Source of the DNA: Phoronis australis
Taxonomy: Eukaryota; Phoronida; Phoronidae
DNA length: 64,000 nt
NCBI GenBank assembly: GCA_002633005.1
Contig: NMRA01000011.1
Span: 1,426,093-1,490,092, forward strand
Reading direction: 5' to 3'
The notes beneath the pieces are model-generated. The model was given only the letters and a program-made list of their open reading frames with translations. It was not told the DNA's origin and ran no database searches. The position numbers and the translations under genes are program-made. Shown here piece after piece: positions 46,801 through 57,958 of this stretch; positions within the stretch are counted from its first letter, which is position 1, and every line of letters begins with the position of its first letter.

Positions 46801-49800
46801 GCGTTATAACTGAGCAATGTGTTCTTAATTACAGTCAAACTTTTGGTGGAATCACTCATTCCATTTCCATTATTGAAGAAAACGGGAAGGGTCGGCTGTT
46901 AAGTGGAACCAGTTTTCTCGCTGCGTATACTGCCAGTTTTTCAGTGGAACCGACCTCGCACTTGGACATTCTGTCTAATTTTTCAATTCTGTCCTGACAT
47001 CCCTGGCAAGCGGCACAATAGGGTCATGATCATCAATGCTCATTGCAGAAAACCTTTCCCTTTGGCCGAAACTCATCGCGATTTTATTTTAACCACAGGT
47101 TGTCATTTATGTCACCTCCTCTGGTCGCCATCAATTTTGCGCCCCCTTCATTAATTGTTGAATACCTCTGTACTACACCAGCAAGTGCTTGGCGTGTGAC
47201 GACATACCGAAGATTAGCAAAATTGAATACATGAATTGACGGTTTAGAGAATTGAGAGTAGAAAAAACGGAGCTTAGAAATACAATAGCATGTGATCTGA
47301 CTGTGTTTGAACTTGACGAAATGTTAACCATCGATACGTTGTTATGATGCAGTTGTCGTAAGGACGTCCACTGATGAGCATTGATCGAAAATCTGCGTTG
47401 TCTAGAGTTCATCAATGAGGTGCCAGAATGGGTGGAGACACTATCCAATTTAAGAATCTCGTCATTGACAGACAAGAACTTTGTATCACAGCAATGTTAC
47501 AAATCAAAGTCATACCAGCGACAGCAAGTGCACTGTTCCTGAGACTGTTTCATTAAAGGCAAAACAAAGTCGAAAATTGTTTAAATGCGATGAAAAATTT
47601 GTTAAGAAACTTCACGTTCATTCAAGCATTGACAGACATCAATTAATTTGCCTTGAAAGAGGAATGTTACAACTTAAACAGCGTTTTTGTACAATATTGG
47701 AAATACTGCTTACTCTGCAATTCATTTTGAATCTTTCAGTAGGTTTTTATCAAAATGATATCAAAGACCCAAGCACCGCCAAGTCAATTCGAAATCCGAA
47801 ACTTATCAGTTAACTTAGCTAATGATGTAATGACTGCCGTTGGTGTAAACAGTGAGCTTCGTTTGGTCCATGATTTTATCACGTGTTATTTCGAACGTTG
47901 TCTCTGCATACAAAAGAACAACAACAGAAGGTTCTATCTCTAACCAATGGTTTTCAACGAATGGGCTTTTACCAGAAGTGTGTTTCGTAGGGGAAACAAT
48001 CTCTCGAAAATGCAAGAACACGCGAGTGAAAGCCGAGTATACCCTGGATCATATTAGCAAACAACTGCAAAATAGCAGCCACTGAATTTAGCTGGACGGT
48101 GATGTTGGAAATTCGAATTGTGTTATTTAGATCACTATTTTCATTTCATAAGCCAAGACCTCCGAGAATCTTGGAGTACGGAACGCAGCCCATTACTTAC
48201 CAGAAATGTCGCTGACAGGAAGTCACACAATGCAAACGCTGAGTCTGGCGGCTGAATGGCTGTTGTTATGATTTGATAATCTTTTTCTAGGATCATTGTC
48301 TCAAGGTAGATACATATTGCTATAACAATTCTGGAACTGAAATTTTGCGGTCATTACCCACAATTATCAGAACTGAAAAGCACCGACAGTCAAAAGCGAG
48401 AACCAAGGCATTACGCGGACAGATTGACGTTTCGGAACTTAGCCACACATGTCTTCCGGTTTGAGGCACTGGTGTTTTTGTAAATTTTTGATAGAAATCG
48501 ACTGAAAAAAATCAGTGAGTAAGAACTTGCCAACTTTACCAAAACCACCAAACCTGCTTACACATCTCATCCAATCTGAACACACAAGCCTTAAAAGGGC
48601 TGATTACGTTGGACACGCCTCGGCCCCCCAAAAAATAAAAGCTCTTAGTTTCGCTTCTGGTCAGGCAAAGTCACATGAGTGAAGGAGCTCCCTTGCTGAT
48701 TTTAAGTTGGCCTTTTCAACTTGTTACGGGTGTGAAGTGATTTTTTATTTACTAGAGTAAATATGTGTTACGCATGAGACTAGGTGTCCTTGAGCTCCAC
48801 TTTAGCCCTCCTAGGACCAATGATTAAGATCTACTGACGTGTATTTTCGAATACCTTATAGCCGCTGAACAATTAACTTCGTGCGAACACCGCACAATGT
48901 GCCGTCTTCTGCCAACTTGTTTGAGTAAATGGTCACCTTCATTTCAACATGTCCAAACTTTTCCAGATGTGCTCTGCATGGAAATGTCAAAAAGTATTGA
49001 CGTAGCGTTCTTTCATTTCAAATTTAAATATGGACACCACACCGAATCTATGTGTTCAATATGTTTTCAATGTGTGCAGGAGAAAATGTAACGCGAAGAA
49101 AACAGTTACATGTATTTTTTGCATGAAAACATATTCCTTATGTTTAAAGCACCCAAAAGTCGACGATGATTTAAATATAGGAGATTATGTTTGAAAGGGA
49201 TTCCCCTTTGGCTCAATATGTCACGTCTGTTATCTTAGGCTTGTAACTTCAACATAACTGACGTATTTTATAGAAATCAGTTTTTGTGCGGCAGTATCGC
49301 GGTAGGAGTCAACATTTGGTAAAACTCTGTTGGCCAATTAAAACTTTTGGAGTCCATCGAACAATACTTATCTAAATGAAAAGTATACCTCTCGAAAAAA
49401 AATTAGATCCGTTAGAAAAGCGATGGTGTTAATTAGAAACTATCTTTCTAAGTAGAAAGCAGGATAAGGAGTGTCTGGCTGTGTGTCCTTTTTGTAAACG
49501 TTTTTCTACAAAAAATGTACTGCCATTTGTTGGCAATAGTGATTTTAATGAGTGTAGAATCAGTGGCAGACTTAGGGAGGAGGGGCAAGGGGGGCATGGC
49601 TCCCTGAAATGTCTGAAGTCTAAAATCCTGGCTATTACCCTACCCTGGCCCCCTAAACTCAAAATCATTTGTGGTGAAGGTATGTAAAGTGTACGTCATA
49701 AGAGTTCCACAACACCTCATATCAAGTAATTCAGATTATCCACGAAGCTAAATAAACTACAGCTTAGGGCACCATACAAAATAGGGTACCCGCATGGTAA

Positions 49801-50951
49801 GTACTGGAACCCATCAAAAGTTGTATCAGGCAAACGAGAAAACTGTGGCCATCGGAGAGGGAGTCAATCGTGGCGAGGGCAACACTGTGAGGTGAATGCT
49901 GTAGTGACTATTACAAAACAAGTATTGACGACAGACGATAGCTTTCATGCGCGCACCCAGCCTTCAATGTGGGGGGCTCGAATTTCTGTGGATGTTGACC
50001 TTTTGCTAACAAAATATCGGCAGGACTAAAAATACGGGGTACTAATTTTGCCTCGTTTTCTCGGAGTTTTTGTTTCTCTAAGGCGGACCCTTTTGCCCAC
50101 TTCGCCAAATTGGAGTTGGGCTCCTTCGAGCCCCCCGAGCCCCCTAGGGCAACCATACTGTATAGGTTTGGGGTTCCGAGAAACCTTCATTTAGCTGTGG
50201 TACATACAATTGAATCATCTGTTCATTGAAGTGATTTGCTTGTTGCTTTCTGTTCGATTACTACCATTGATAGATATTCATGTAAAATTCAGTTAGCGAA
50301 ACAGCCGTTAGATTTTACCAATCACCAAGTATTATTTTTCCATAAAATATCACACAAAATGGAAATACTTTTGAAGCATGTGCCATGTTATATGTGACAC
50401 AAAATTTCAAAGAATATACGCATCTTCTGTCTACAGAAAGTTTCATTCACAGCACTAAAACGCCTACAGTGCAAGAATGGAATCTCTGGATATAACCTCG
50501 AGTGATATGGCAGTTCGTTTGTACCTAAGACTATGGTCAGACTTTATCATTGTTGTTAAAACACGTATTCTTGTAGCTGTCGTACCCCAAAAAAGATCGT
50601 TGCAGTGGAATTAATGGGATTTGTCGTTAGGAAACAACTTATGGAGCTATCTGCGTTGCATGCCGAAAACTATTCTGTTGAAAGTTAACAGCAGTTAGTG
50701 ATGAGAATTAAAACAAGTCAGTTCTTCACTTATAGCAGCCAAGATATTTGTGAACACAAAACTTTCGGTAACACAACAGTCTATGTGTAAAGCAGCTCCT
50801 AGCGTTATAGAGTAATTGCGATTGCTGAGTTATGCCGCTCAACAAGAGTACCGTATGGATTACCACATTTAAGCGCTTATTTCAACTGGAATACATTCTA
50901 GCCTTATTACTTGTTTTTAACCATTTTGTCACAATTTCCATATTTCTGTCG
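42211..50951. other. Long stretch without a recognised gene
   Basis: It contains a possible DNA-element end near 42943-43011 (CAGGGGCGTAGCCAGGGGG in reverse complement), a (CAA)n run at 43808-43843, AT-rich simple repeats near 44050-44120, and the right half of unit 2 (44500-48765), which mirrors 15540-22615. 48766-50951 has only short frames. Another GC-rich repeat-like patch starts near 49560 (GGCAGACTTAGGGAGGAGGG). Confidence 0.4.
43808..43843. repeat. (CAA)n microsatellite
   Basis: A run of about twelve ACA/CAA triplets is flanked by AT-rich sequence. Confidence 0.95.
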
Positions 50952-53900
50952 TCAGACCACCTCATGAAACCAGTCTTCTACGATTTGTCTAGTGCTTTTC
51001 TTACACGCTGATGGAATTTTGAAGACGTTGGGGTCGGGCACACCAAGCGAACCATTGACTGCGTTGCTGACGCTCATTACTTCTCTCGTTAACCCGTCTG
51101 AAAGAAGAATCACAGAGTCATTGATATCGTACCACCGACCGAGATGTCTTTCCTGAAATGACGCTAGAGATGGAAACTTTTGATGTAAAAGTCAATTATA
51201 ATGACAAAGATAACAGTACTACAGCTTCGCTCTCTTGGCGGAGCTTTCACTTCCACGTGGCTGAGAGTACTTTTCTGTCACTGCAAATGCCTTTGCGATA
51301 TAGACCGTCATGATGACTAAATTAGACTGTAACTTCTGGCACAACGGAAAGTCGATTGAACAAGAATGGCATTTGGACACATCGGGCAAATATGTAATGT
51401 GGCATTGAACTAAACCAAGTGAACTGGTGAGCACAAAATACCACAGAGTAATCCGCAGCCGGAAAAAGACTACACCACTATCATATATTATCTAAACATT
51501 TTGTAGCAATGGCTGCATTCAAAAACTTCTAAGGAGATGTATAAGTTGCACATGTACATATTTCCTGATTATTTCAGGAATTATGTATATTGAAAGTTTC
51601 TGAAACATGATTTCTTCTGTCAATCGAATTTTGTAAAAACCTTAAATTTGTCAACTTTATTCTGAGACCAGAGGATACATTGCATTATAGTCACGTCAAT
51701 GATGCGCCATCTGCAGTCCAATATATGAGTGAGCGGACTTCTGATTATGGCTAAACGAGTTCACAACGCACATTTACGATACATAGCACAACCTCGTAAA
51801 CGTTTGCGTGATCTAGCCAACTTTGCTAAGTATTATTTTCATCGAAGACACCCATTAACAATGCTGGCAAACTTAAAACGCACATCAAGTCAGCCATGCT
51901 CTTCAAGACCAACGGACTCCCCAACTTATATATTTTTATTCTTCAAGAGGTTTGGAGGATAGGGAGGCCGGTGAAAAAACAGACACAAAAACACTTGATA
52001 AATTTCAAAGTTTCCTGCAAAAAAGTTTAACAGATACAAAGAGAACGTGTTAGACGTATAGAGTACAGTTTTGACATTTAGTTTGCGAAAATCTTGATAA
52101 ACATCGACAGAACTACATGTAGCTTTACGAGCTCTGAATTGAGTGGCCGCAACATGATCTCGAAAACTTTGATTACGCTTTGTGTATTTCAAAGAGTCCA
52201 AATGAGGTCAAGGTCGATTTTGAAGCGTCCATTTTATTGAGGTCATGCTTTGAAGATGCACTTTGAAAGGGTGAAGTTCCTAGGTTCCCGATACGCTGCA
52301 TCACGGACTGTTTCAAACTTTCTTGTTGAAACACGACTTTCCAAAGGCTACCTAGTGGGACAGGGGCTCAAAACCTGTCGTCATAATTTGAAGACAAACT
52401 AACTTCTTACACCATTATTTGTGGTCTTCCCAAAATGATCTAGTGTCTATGTACTCTGATCTTGGGAGGTAGGATGACGATATTTACCCGGAAGTCCAAT
52501 CTTAAGTCGTCTATGAATCGGGCACTTTCAGTAGACTAACGAACATAAAATTCCGAAACCACTGAGCCTTTGCAGGTTAACAAAATAAAATATTCTTGAC
52601 ATATTGGGCCGTCACATGGAAATACAACCAAAAACTGAAACCGTGCTCTCATCAGTAGGAACACATATGACTTTAGTGACGAATTGGCCGATAGAGAGGC
52701 GGATGCAAAACAAAACTCCATAATAGTAAAAATTGGCCACTAGGTGACACAGAATACGTCGCGTTCATCTGAAAACGATAAGGTCTCGCCGTCTTTTTAA
52801 TATGAACTTTTTCTACAATATTTCATGAAAATCCGTCAAGAAACTCACGAGATACAGAGGAAAACATAAAAACATTATAATTGCCACTCGTTAATAGGCA
52901 AAGCGGTAGTCATCCGTTGACACGTTCATGCAAATACACTGCGCTTGCCATGACATCATATTATAACAAAGATGCCAGGGGTTCCTAAGATACTATATTT
53001 CAGCAGACGCATAACAAAACTGTAACAAAGGGGCGCTACAGTAGTCGAAGCCGTCAACAAATGACCACCAACCTTAATCTTCTCAGTATCAACACGTACA
53101 TGTACGTGTGCCGTGTACGCCATGGCAATGTTTCCTAACAATACGCCAAATTCATCTGAACTCGGACGACGGTGTCCTCACCTTTAAGTTGATACCCATT
53201 TGTTTAATTTCATGAAAATCCGTCAAGAACCTCTGAAAATAGAGGCAAACCGAAAAAAACTAAATTTGCCAATACGGTGCACACCAGCAGTCGTGTCCGT
53301 CCGAACGTTTGCTCGTGCTTTCACATCTGAGGCTTTCTCGGAACGACATGTCTGAAAACATTCATGACCATTTATACAGGGGTATTGGCAATTCATCAGA
53401 GAACAGACAACTGGATGGCGACATAATGGGCTCACATATATGGTGTATATGTGCGCATACCCTTCGTACCAATACTCATCTTGGTTGACCATATTGACTG
53501 GATCGGGAGGCAGGATTCTCTCTCGAGGTTAATATGTAGTACAAAAGTTCCATTAAACGTTTTGGAAGGTGGCATGTTCAGGGTAAACGCATCGAAAACG
53601 AAACTGCCGTCTGCCCCCAAAGAATAAGAGCCTCTATACTGGGCGCCTACAAGAAAAAGAAATCATTTCCAAGGCTGCTGGTATTGTGTTTTGTCAATAG
53701 CTATATTCCGAAATGCTGCAGTCTACATGTATATGATGTAGTTACCCAACAATGCTGTGTGTAAGGACACTGTCTCGTTATTATTACTCACATACATAGG
53801 CCTTATCACAATTTGACATGAAATCCTTTCGCCATTCCAATACGTTGTATCAGTTAATGCGACTTTAAACTCTTGCATTCAGTTAAAAACAAGTTTTGAT

Positions 53901-56900
53901 CTATGCCACTTACCCTTATAAATTTGGTTTCCAGAATTAATGAACGACAAGATGATCAATATGCGACCGATATATGACATTTTTTTGTCAGCAACTAGTT
54001 CCATAGCCCTGGAATTTTTTTAGAGTTCTGAACTAAAACTAAAATTAGTAAATTTCTTTGACCCCTCTCACTGAAAAATATGGATCTATTCATGAACTTC
54101 GTTCTTAGAAACGGAAACACTATAAATGATCATATGTTACCTGGAAGACAAGGGTCCGCCATTGCTGGTACTGGCACTTTTGTACACTTTCCGTCAACGA
54201 CAAAATAGCCATGTTGCTGAAAAAAGTAGAGCGTACAAACTGTTTTACACGAAGGTATTGATCAAATTTATTTCCCTAGGAGCACATTTGACACTTAAAG
54301 TTGATGTCACTTTTCAATCGATTGCAACCCACTCCCGCGATAAAGAAACGGGAGTCTACATGGAAGTCAAAAGTGCATCTGTGATGATAAAATAGTGTTG
54401 AGAAGTGGCATTTACACATTTGTGACGTAGAAACTAGCTAGAAAGTCATTCGAAACATAAACACTGCTTTCACAAGTTATTAAATAAGCGGAAACGAAAC
54501 CGACTTTTATCGGACTTATTGGGGTTACGCCTAATTAAAACACCAAAAAACAACTAGAGAAGCTAAAACGCTTAAAGTTAAGCTTTTATGGAGCTAAACA
54601 CAATTGAAATGCGAAGATAGAAGGCACAGAGTGAATGTGATGACAATTGACGAGAAGTTCTACAATCAGTTGTCAAATACGTCAATTCTAAACATTCGTG
54701 GGAACCCTTCGATATTTTTATTGAAGTATGAGAACAACAATGAACGTGCTTTCTTAAAACTCAAAATTCCTTTTAAAAATAAGGAACGATTTATTCTAGA
54801 ATTTTGTTCAATTTCGACAAACCCCTCTACAGTGGAGCACAAAACTTGTCCAAACATATACCAACGTACATGTGCTGGGTTTGAATGTGTCCACATCCGA
54901 CCGGTTACAAGCCTGGCAAATAATTTATCTGCATGTTGTCCTACCACACAAAAGACTATATGCTTTCAGTTAACAAAGGAGCTAGATGTTATCACACGCT
55001 CACAACAGCTGTACTAAGCAGGAGAACGCCCTAAAGAACTTCAAAAACCTGTCATTTATTGAAATGACCACAGCGACATCATTTTTCACTGTAGTTCACA
55101 ATAAATCTAGATTCCATTAAAAGCGACCCGGGTCATATTACAAAGTTACTCGGCGTCATTGTTTAGCAATCAGTGAAAAGGCTGATTGAGGCATCACGAA
55201 AGTACGTCCCGAGTGAGAGGCACATCTCCTGGATATAATGTCGAGCAACACGAATTAAAGGATAAATTTGTGCGATCTTAGAGGGTTCTCTTAAAAAAAC
55301 GAAAAAATAAAACGCTCTCAGTGGATTGACAGCCATGCAGGCTACTAGAGAATCTGCCACTGGTTATGATATTATCCCTATCGACTGATTAACTCTTAAA
55401 AAACGCAAGTGCTACATCACATGTTTTTATAAGTTTCTGGAAAAATCACACTCTTCTTCGGCCGGCCTCTTTATTTTTAGATATCGCGCTTTGAAAAGGA
55501 CAATTTACCCCGTTTGTTTGCACGGCAATTAGCCGTGTCACGTGACTAGTTGTACTCTCCAATATGGCGTCAAGTTGTCAACTGCAGTAGCACGTGCGCC
55601 CGGTCTAGAGCATTAAAGGCGAAGGCAATCTTTTTCCATGTCATTTTGAGCTAAAATAAGGTGGGTTGGTTATTCTAGACATATTTTCCACTTAATAAGA
55701 GCTTTTCGTAATTTTATTAATTACTCGTCCGCTACTCCGGAAGTGACGTTTTAGGAGGCCAGCGTTTCCCGCCACTTGGTTTTGCGGTGACTTTACCGTG
55801 CGAATCTGTTCTATTCTACTTTTGTTTTGTGCTGTTTTTCAACAATTGTCGCCTCCATTTTCCATCGGCGAGTATTTTGCGACAAGATAGGTTAGTAGAG
55901 AACTCAACTACGTTGGATTTAGGGATTGTTTAGTGTGTTGTAAGCTGAAAATGGCTGGAGTCGGTGACCCGTATCACAGTGACAGTAGTGTTAGTGACGG
56001 AGACCTTGTTCACAGCATTGGTGACGAGGAATTTTTTCACGGACATTCAGTGGGTGGGTATTGTTTGAGCTCGAGTATAACGAGGCAGAGTAGGCACAGG
56101 CACAGGCAGCTGTTGAGAGAAACGAGGCGGCTACTGAGGACAGACGTGGTGACACATCTTGGTGCAAATGCACTGTGTGCGTTGTTATGCCTACCTCAAT
56201 GGAATGCTTGTGCTGTTCAGAGTTCCACGAGGCCAAGCCACTACTGGACATGGTTAAGTGGACCTCAGGCATACCACGGACAGAGGAACAACTGTCCCAC
56301 TTGCCAGAGTGTCCCGCGACACACTCCCACTGGATGGTGACCTGAGCACCCAAACTGCTTACATCGTGTGGTGTGACTCCCTTGCCACACACCTGACACC
56401 TTCTAAATAGACAAATCCACAATAAACTTATCAAGGTTTGGCTCACCGATCTGTTCACTGAACGACAAACTGTCCTCTTCACTGGGTGTCGAACTGGGCC
56501 TGTAATCACTCCCACTACTCAATATCGCTGCAGGGCTGCTTAAAGGCTCTGGGCTGGAGAAAACAGCACAGGGCAAATAACTACTGGTTCCAGGAATTGC
56601 ACGCTGTGGGGTACGTTCGGAGGCACGGGTGACAGTAGATGAAGTGCCTCCGGTCACTGTATATAGTGGCCACAGCTCGCGATGCTTCTCTCTTCAAAAA
56701 CGCACTTCTCGGGGTTGGCGACGGGGCACTGCCAGGAATCAACACAGACGGAATGGCATCCTTCTTCAAGCGTTGTTTCGTAGGGACCTTCATCAGTTCA
56801 GCGTACAAATACCTTTCGTAACCGGAGGGCAGAAAGTGCTTGCCACACACACGGTAATTCTCCACTGCTTTGTACGTTGCGTGGACGGGTAACGCTGCGT

Positions 56901-57958
56901 TCTTCACACGAACGAGCCAAGTACGGCGAAGTTTGTCATCCATCGGAAAGTGATGCAAAGGTACTCCAAAAGCGCGCGTGAGCCTATAATTAGTACATTC
57001 TGGTACGCAGCAACAGTGTGGCATGTTGACTGACTAGTAAATGAAAGCAAACGAGGACGGAACTTAACACAACCGAGGTACAACAATGACTGACTCGGCA
57101 GCTCTCACAGTCAGACTATACGAAAAGAAATTGGCGCGAAATGCTTGCCTCCTAAAATGTCACTTCCGCAGTAGCGGACGAGTAATTAATAAAATTACGA
57201 AAAGCTGTAATTAAGTGTAAAATATGTCTAGGATAACCAACCAGCCTTATTTTAGCTCAAAATGACATGGAAAAAGGTTGCCTTCGCCTTTAAGATGTCT
57301 ATGGTAGATACTCACGGCGAACAAGTCGATGACGTATCTCCGCATGACCTTACGGCCCGAAGCGATGACTAGGTCTCTTCCAGCTTGACGACCCTTGTCG
57401 TAATCGATTGCGTAGACACTCTTAGACTATAATGAAAACTGGTTTTTACATATTTCTAACATAAATCACTGCATAGAATAGGACAGTTCCTTATAAACAG
57501 GTCACAAATTAATGTCATCCATCGGACACTCTCCATCAAGACGCCATTAAAGAATTGATCCCCAGGAAACGAGCAAATTATCGAACAAATGGTGACACTG
57601 TGTTTGTGAATTTCTTACATTGAATAAATGAAAAATAAATAATAATCTTCAAAACGAACCCGAGGTAAAAATTGTTTACCCCAATGTATGTAATACGTCC
57701 AAGTAGCAGAAAAATGAAACGGGTCTGCTGCAGCCAAGAGAATGGGAGCGCGGGAGAGTGGAACAAAAGATATCAGGTATAATGGGACATGCGGAGCGGG
57801 CGAATGAAGATACTTACTCTGATCACCTCGCTTTTTCCGTTCGTAATGTGGAATATCATGGCACTCGTCTTGCCACTATACTGTTTTGGTTGGCATCTGC
57901 ACCTTTTTGACGTCACGGCGGCAGTACACAAAAGAAGAATGGTGACAATGTGCTTCAT
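50952..57958 (-). CDS. Ependymin-related secreted protein, gene C (5 exons)
   Basis: Exons on the minus strand are 57818-57958, 57316-57426, 54141-54216, 53470-53646 and 50952-51097. They total 651 bp, or 216 residues, with phases 0, 0, 1, 1. Donors are GTAAGT, GTGAGT, GTAACA and GTACGA. Acceptors include CATTATAG, TTTTTTCAG, TTCTTGTAG and TTCTTTCAG. The protein has a signal peptide (MKHIVTILLLCTAAVTSK), a CRCQPKQYSG start, VDGKCTKVPVPAMADPC, a long exon 4 with NGTFVLHI and RESCLPI, and VPDPNVFKIPSAC near the end. Exon 2 is 111 bp, as in A and B. It is clearly homologous but much more diverged, with extra cysteines and a longer C-terminus. A Kolobok-like transposon occupies intron 2. Confidence 0.82.
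55617..55762 (+). repeat. Left terminal inverted repeat of Kolobok-like copy 1
   Basis: It pairs with 57150-57289 in inverted orientation, with a few substitutions and small indels. The outermost 12 bases AGGCGAAGGCAA are perfect. Confidence 0.85.
55951..56240 (+). pseudogene. P2X7-ballast-like protein, broken and truncated
   Basis: The frame from 55951 reads MAGVGDPYHSDSSVSDG. After a shift near 56058 it continues LFELEYNEAE, a stop at 56091-56093, then RGDTSWCKCTVCVVMP and ECLCCSEFHE (56145-56231). The Trp-Cys-x-Cys-x2-Cys...Cys-x-Cys-Cys pattern resembles the zinc-binding cysteine cluster of the P2X7 receptor C-terminal (ballast) domain, which also occurs without a channel in many invertebrate proteins. 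The reading ends soon after the CC pair where antisense transposase sequence begins. Function is unknown; domain assignment is by motif recall. Confidence 0.6.
56225..56420 (-). pseudogene. Zinc-binding core start of Kolobok-type transposase, truncated
   Basis: The minus reading LLWICLFRRCQVCGKGV, then GAQVTIQWECVAGHSGKWDS and a GMPEVHLTMSSSG-type step, matches the pattern Cys-x2-Cys ... Cys-x2-Gly-His-x3-Trp found after the THAP domain in Kolobok-type transposases. It is in a different frame from the THAP exon and stops near 56225, so the catalytic part is absent. Confidence 0.6.
56581..57024 (-). pseudogene. THAP-domain transposase N-terminus
   Basis: This 147-codon frame starts MPHCCCVPECTNY. 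The zinc ligands fit C5 and C10, then C60-x2-H63 (VCGKHF), with the conserved Trp at 36 (RRTWLVRVK), a Pro at about 27 (HHFPMDD) and an AVPTIF-like box, DAIPSVLI, at 89-96. THAP domains bind DNA through this C2CH zinc fold. The domain looks intact. The frame then shifts near 56650: a Ser/Pro-rich linker and GEPNLDKFIVDLS continue in the frame of 56403-56657 before the transposase zinc core. It is therefore a dead transposase with a well-preserved DNA-binding part. Confidence 0.85.
57150..57289 (-). repeat. Right terminal inverted repeat of Kolobok-like copy 1
   Basis: This is the inverted partner of 55617-55762. It ends TTGCCTTCGCCT directly before TTAA. Confidence 0.85.

Larger units (their letters stand above)
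23318..48765. other. Tandem segmental duplication, unit 2 (contains gene B)
   Basis: This is the counterpart of unit 1 (2076-22615) in the same orientation. It is longer because of unit-specific sequence: a Ty3/gypsy element (26289-29741), a THAP transposon (31253-32953), about 1.35 kb in gene B intron 1 (36030-37400), about 4 kb of unmatched sequence at 40460-44500 and about 280 bp at 48450-48728. The order of shared blocks is unchanged. Confidence 0.85.
55613..57293. mobile_element. Kolobok-like THAP DNA transposon, copy 1, in gene C intron 2
   Basis: The element (55617-57289, 1673 bp) is flanked by TTAA at 55613-55616 and 57290-57293. It has terminal inverted repeats of about 145 bp: left AGGCGAAGGCAATCTTTTTC, right (reverse complement) AGGCGAAGGCAACCTTTTTC. 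Both arms continue through TCATTTTGAGCTAAAATAAG and a CGTCCGCTACT-type segment, ending at about 55762 and 57150. Two gene remnants face inward: a THAP transposase on the minus strand starting at 57024, and a P2X7-ballast-like protein on the plus strand starting at 55951. They meet near 56240, as expected if the middle of a larger element was deleted. TTAA duplication with a THAP protein is characteristic of the Kolobok superfamily. Confidence 0.85.

Noticed and set aside
51219-51434. Minus frame in gene C intron 4 with CHSCSIDFPLC, considered as an EPDR exon
   Set aside because: Exon 4 and exon 5 of gene C fit directly in phase 1, and A and B have nothing like it. It remains unexplained.
54604-55017. 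137-codon plus-strand open frame in gene C intron 2
   Set aside because: No domain motif, no signal peptide, and it lies antisense within a defined intron. AT-rich sequence gives such frames by chance.
56581-57024. THAP frame as a host transcription factor gene
   Set aside because: It lies wholly inside an element with TIRs and TTAA duplications and is followed by transposase-like sequence, so it belongs to the transposon.
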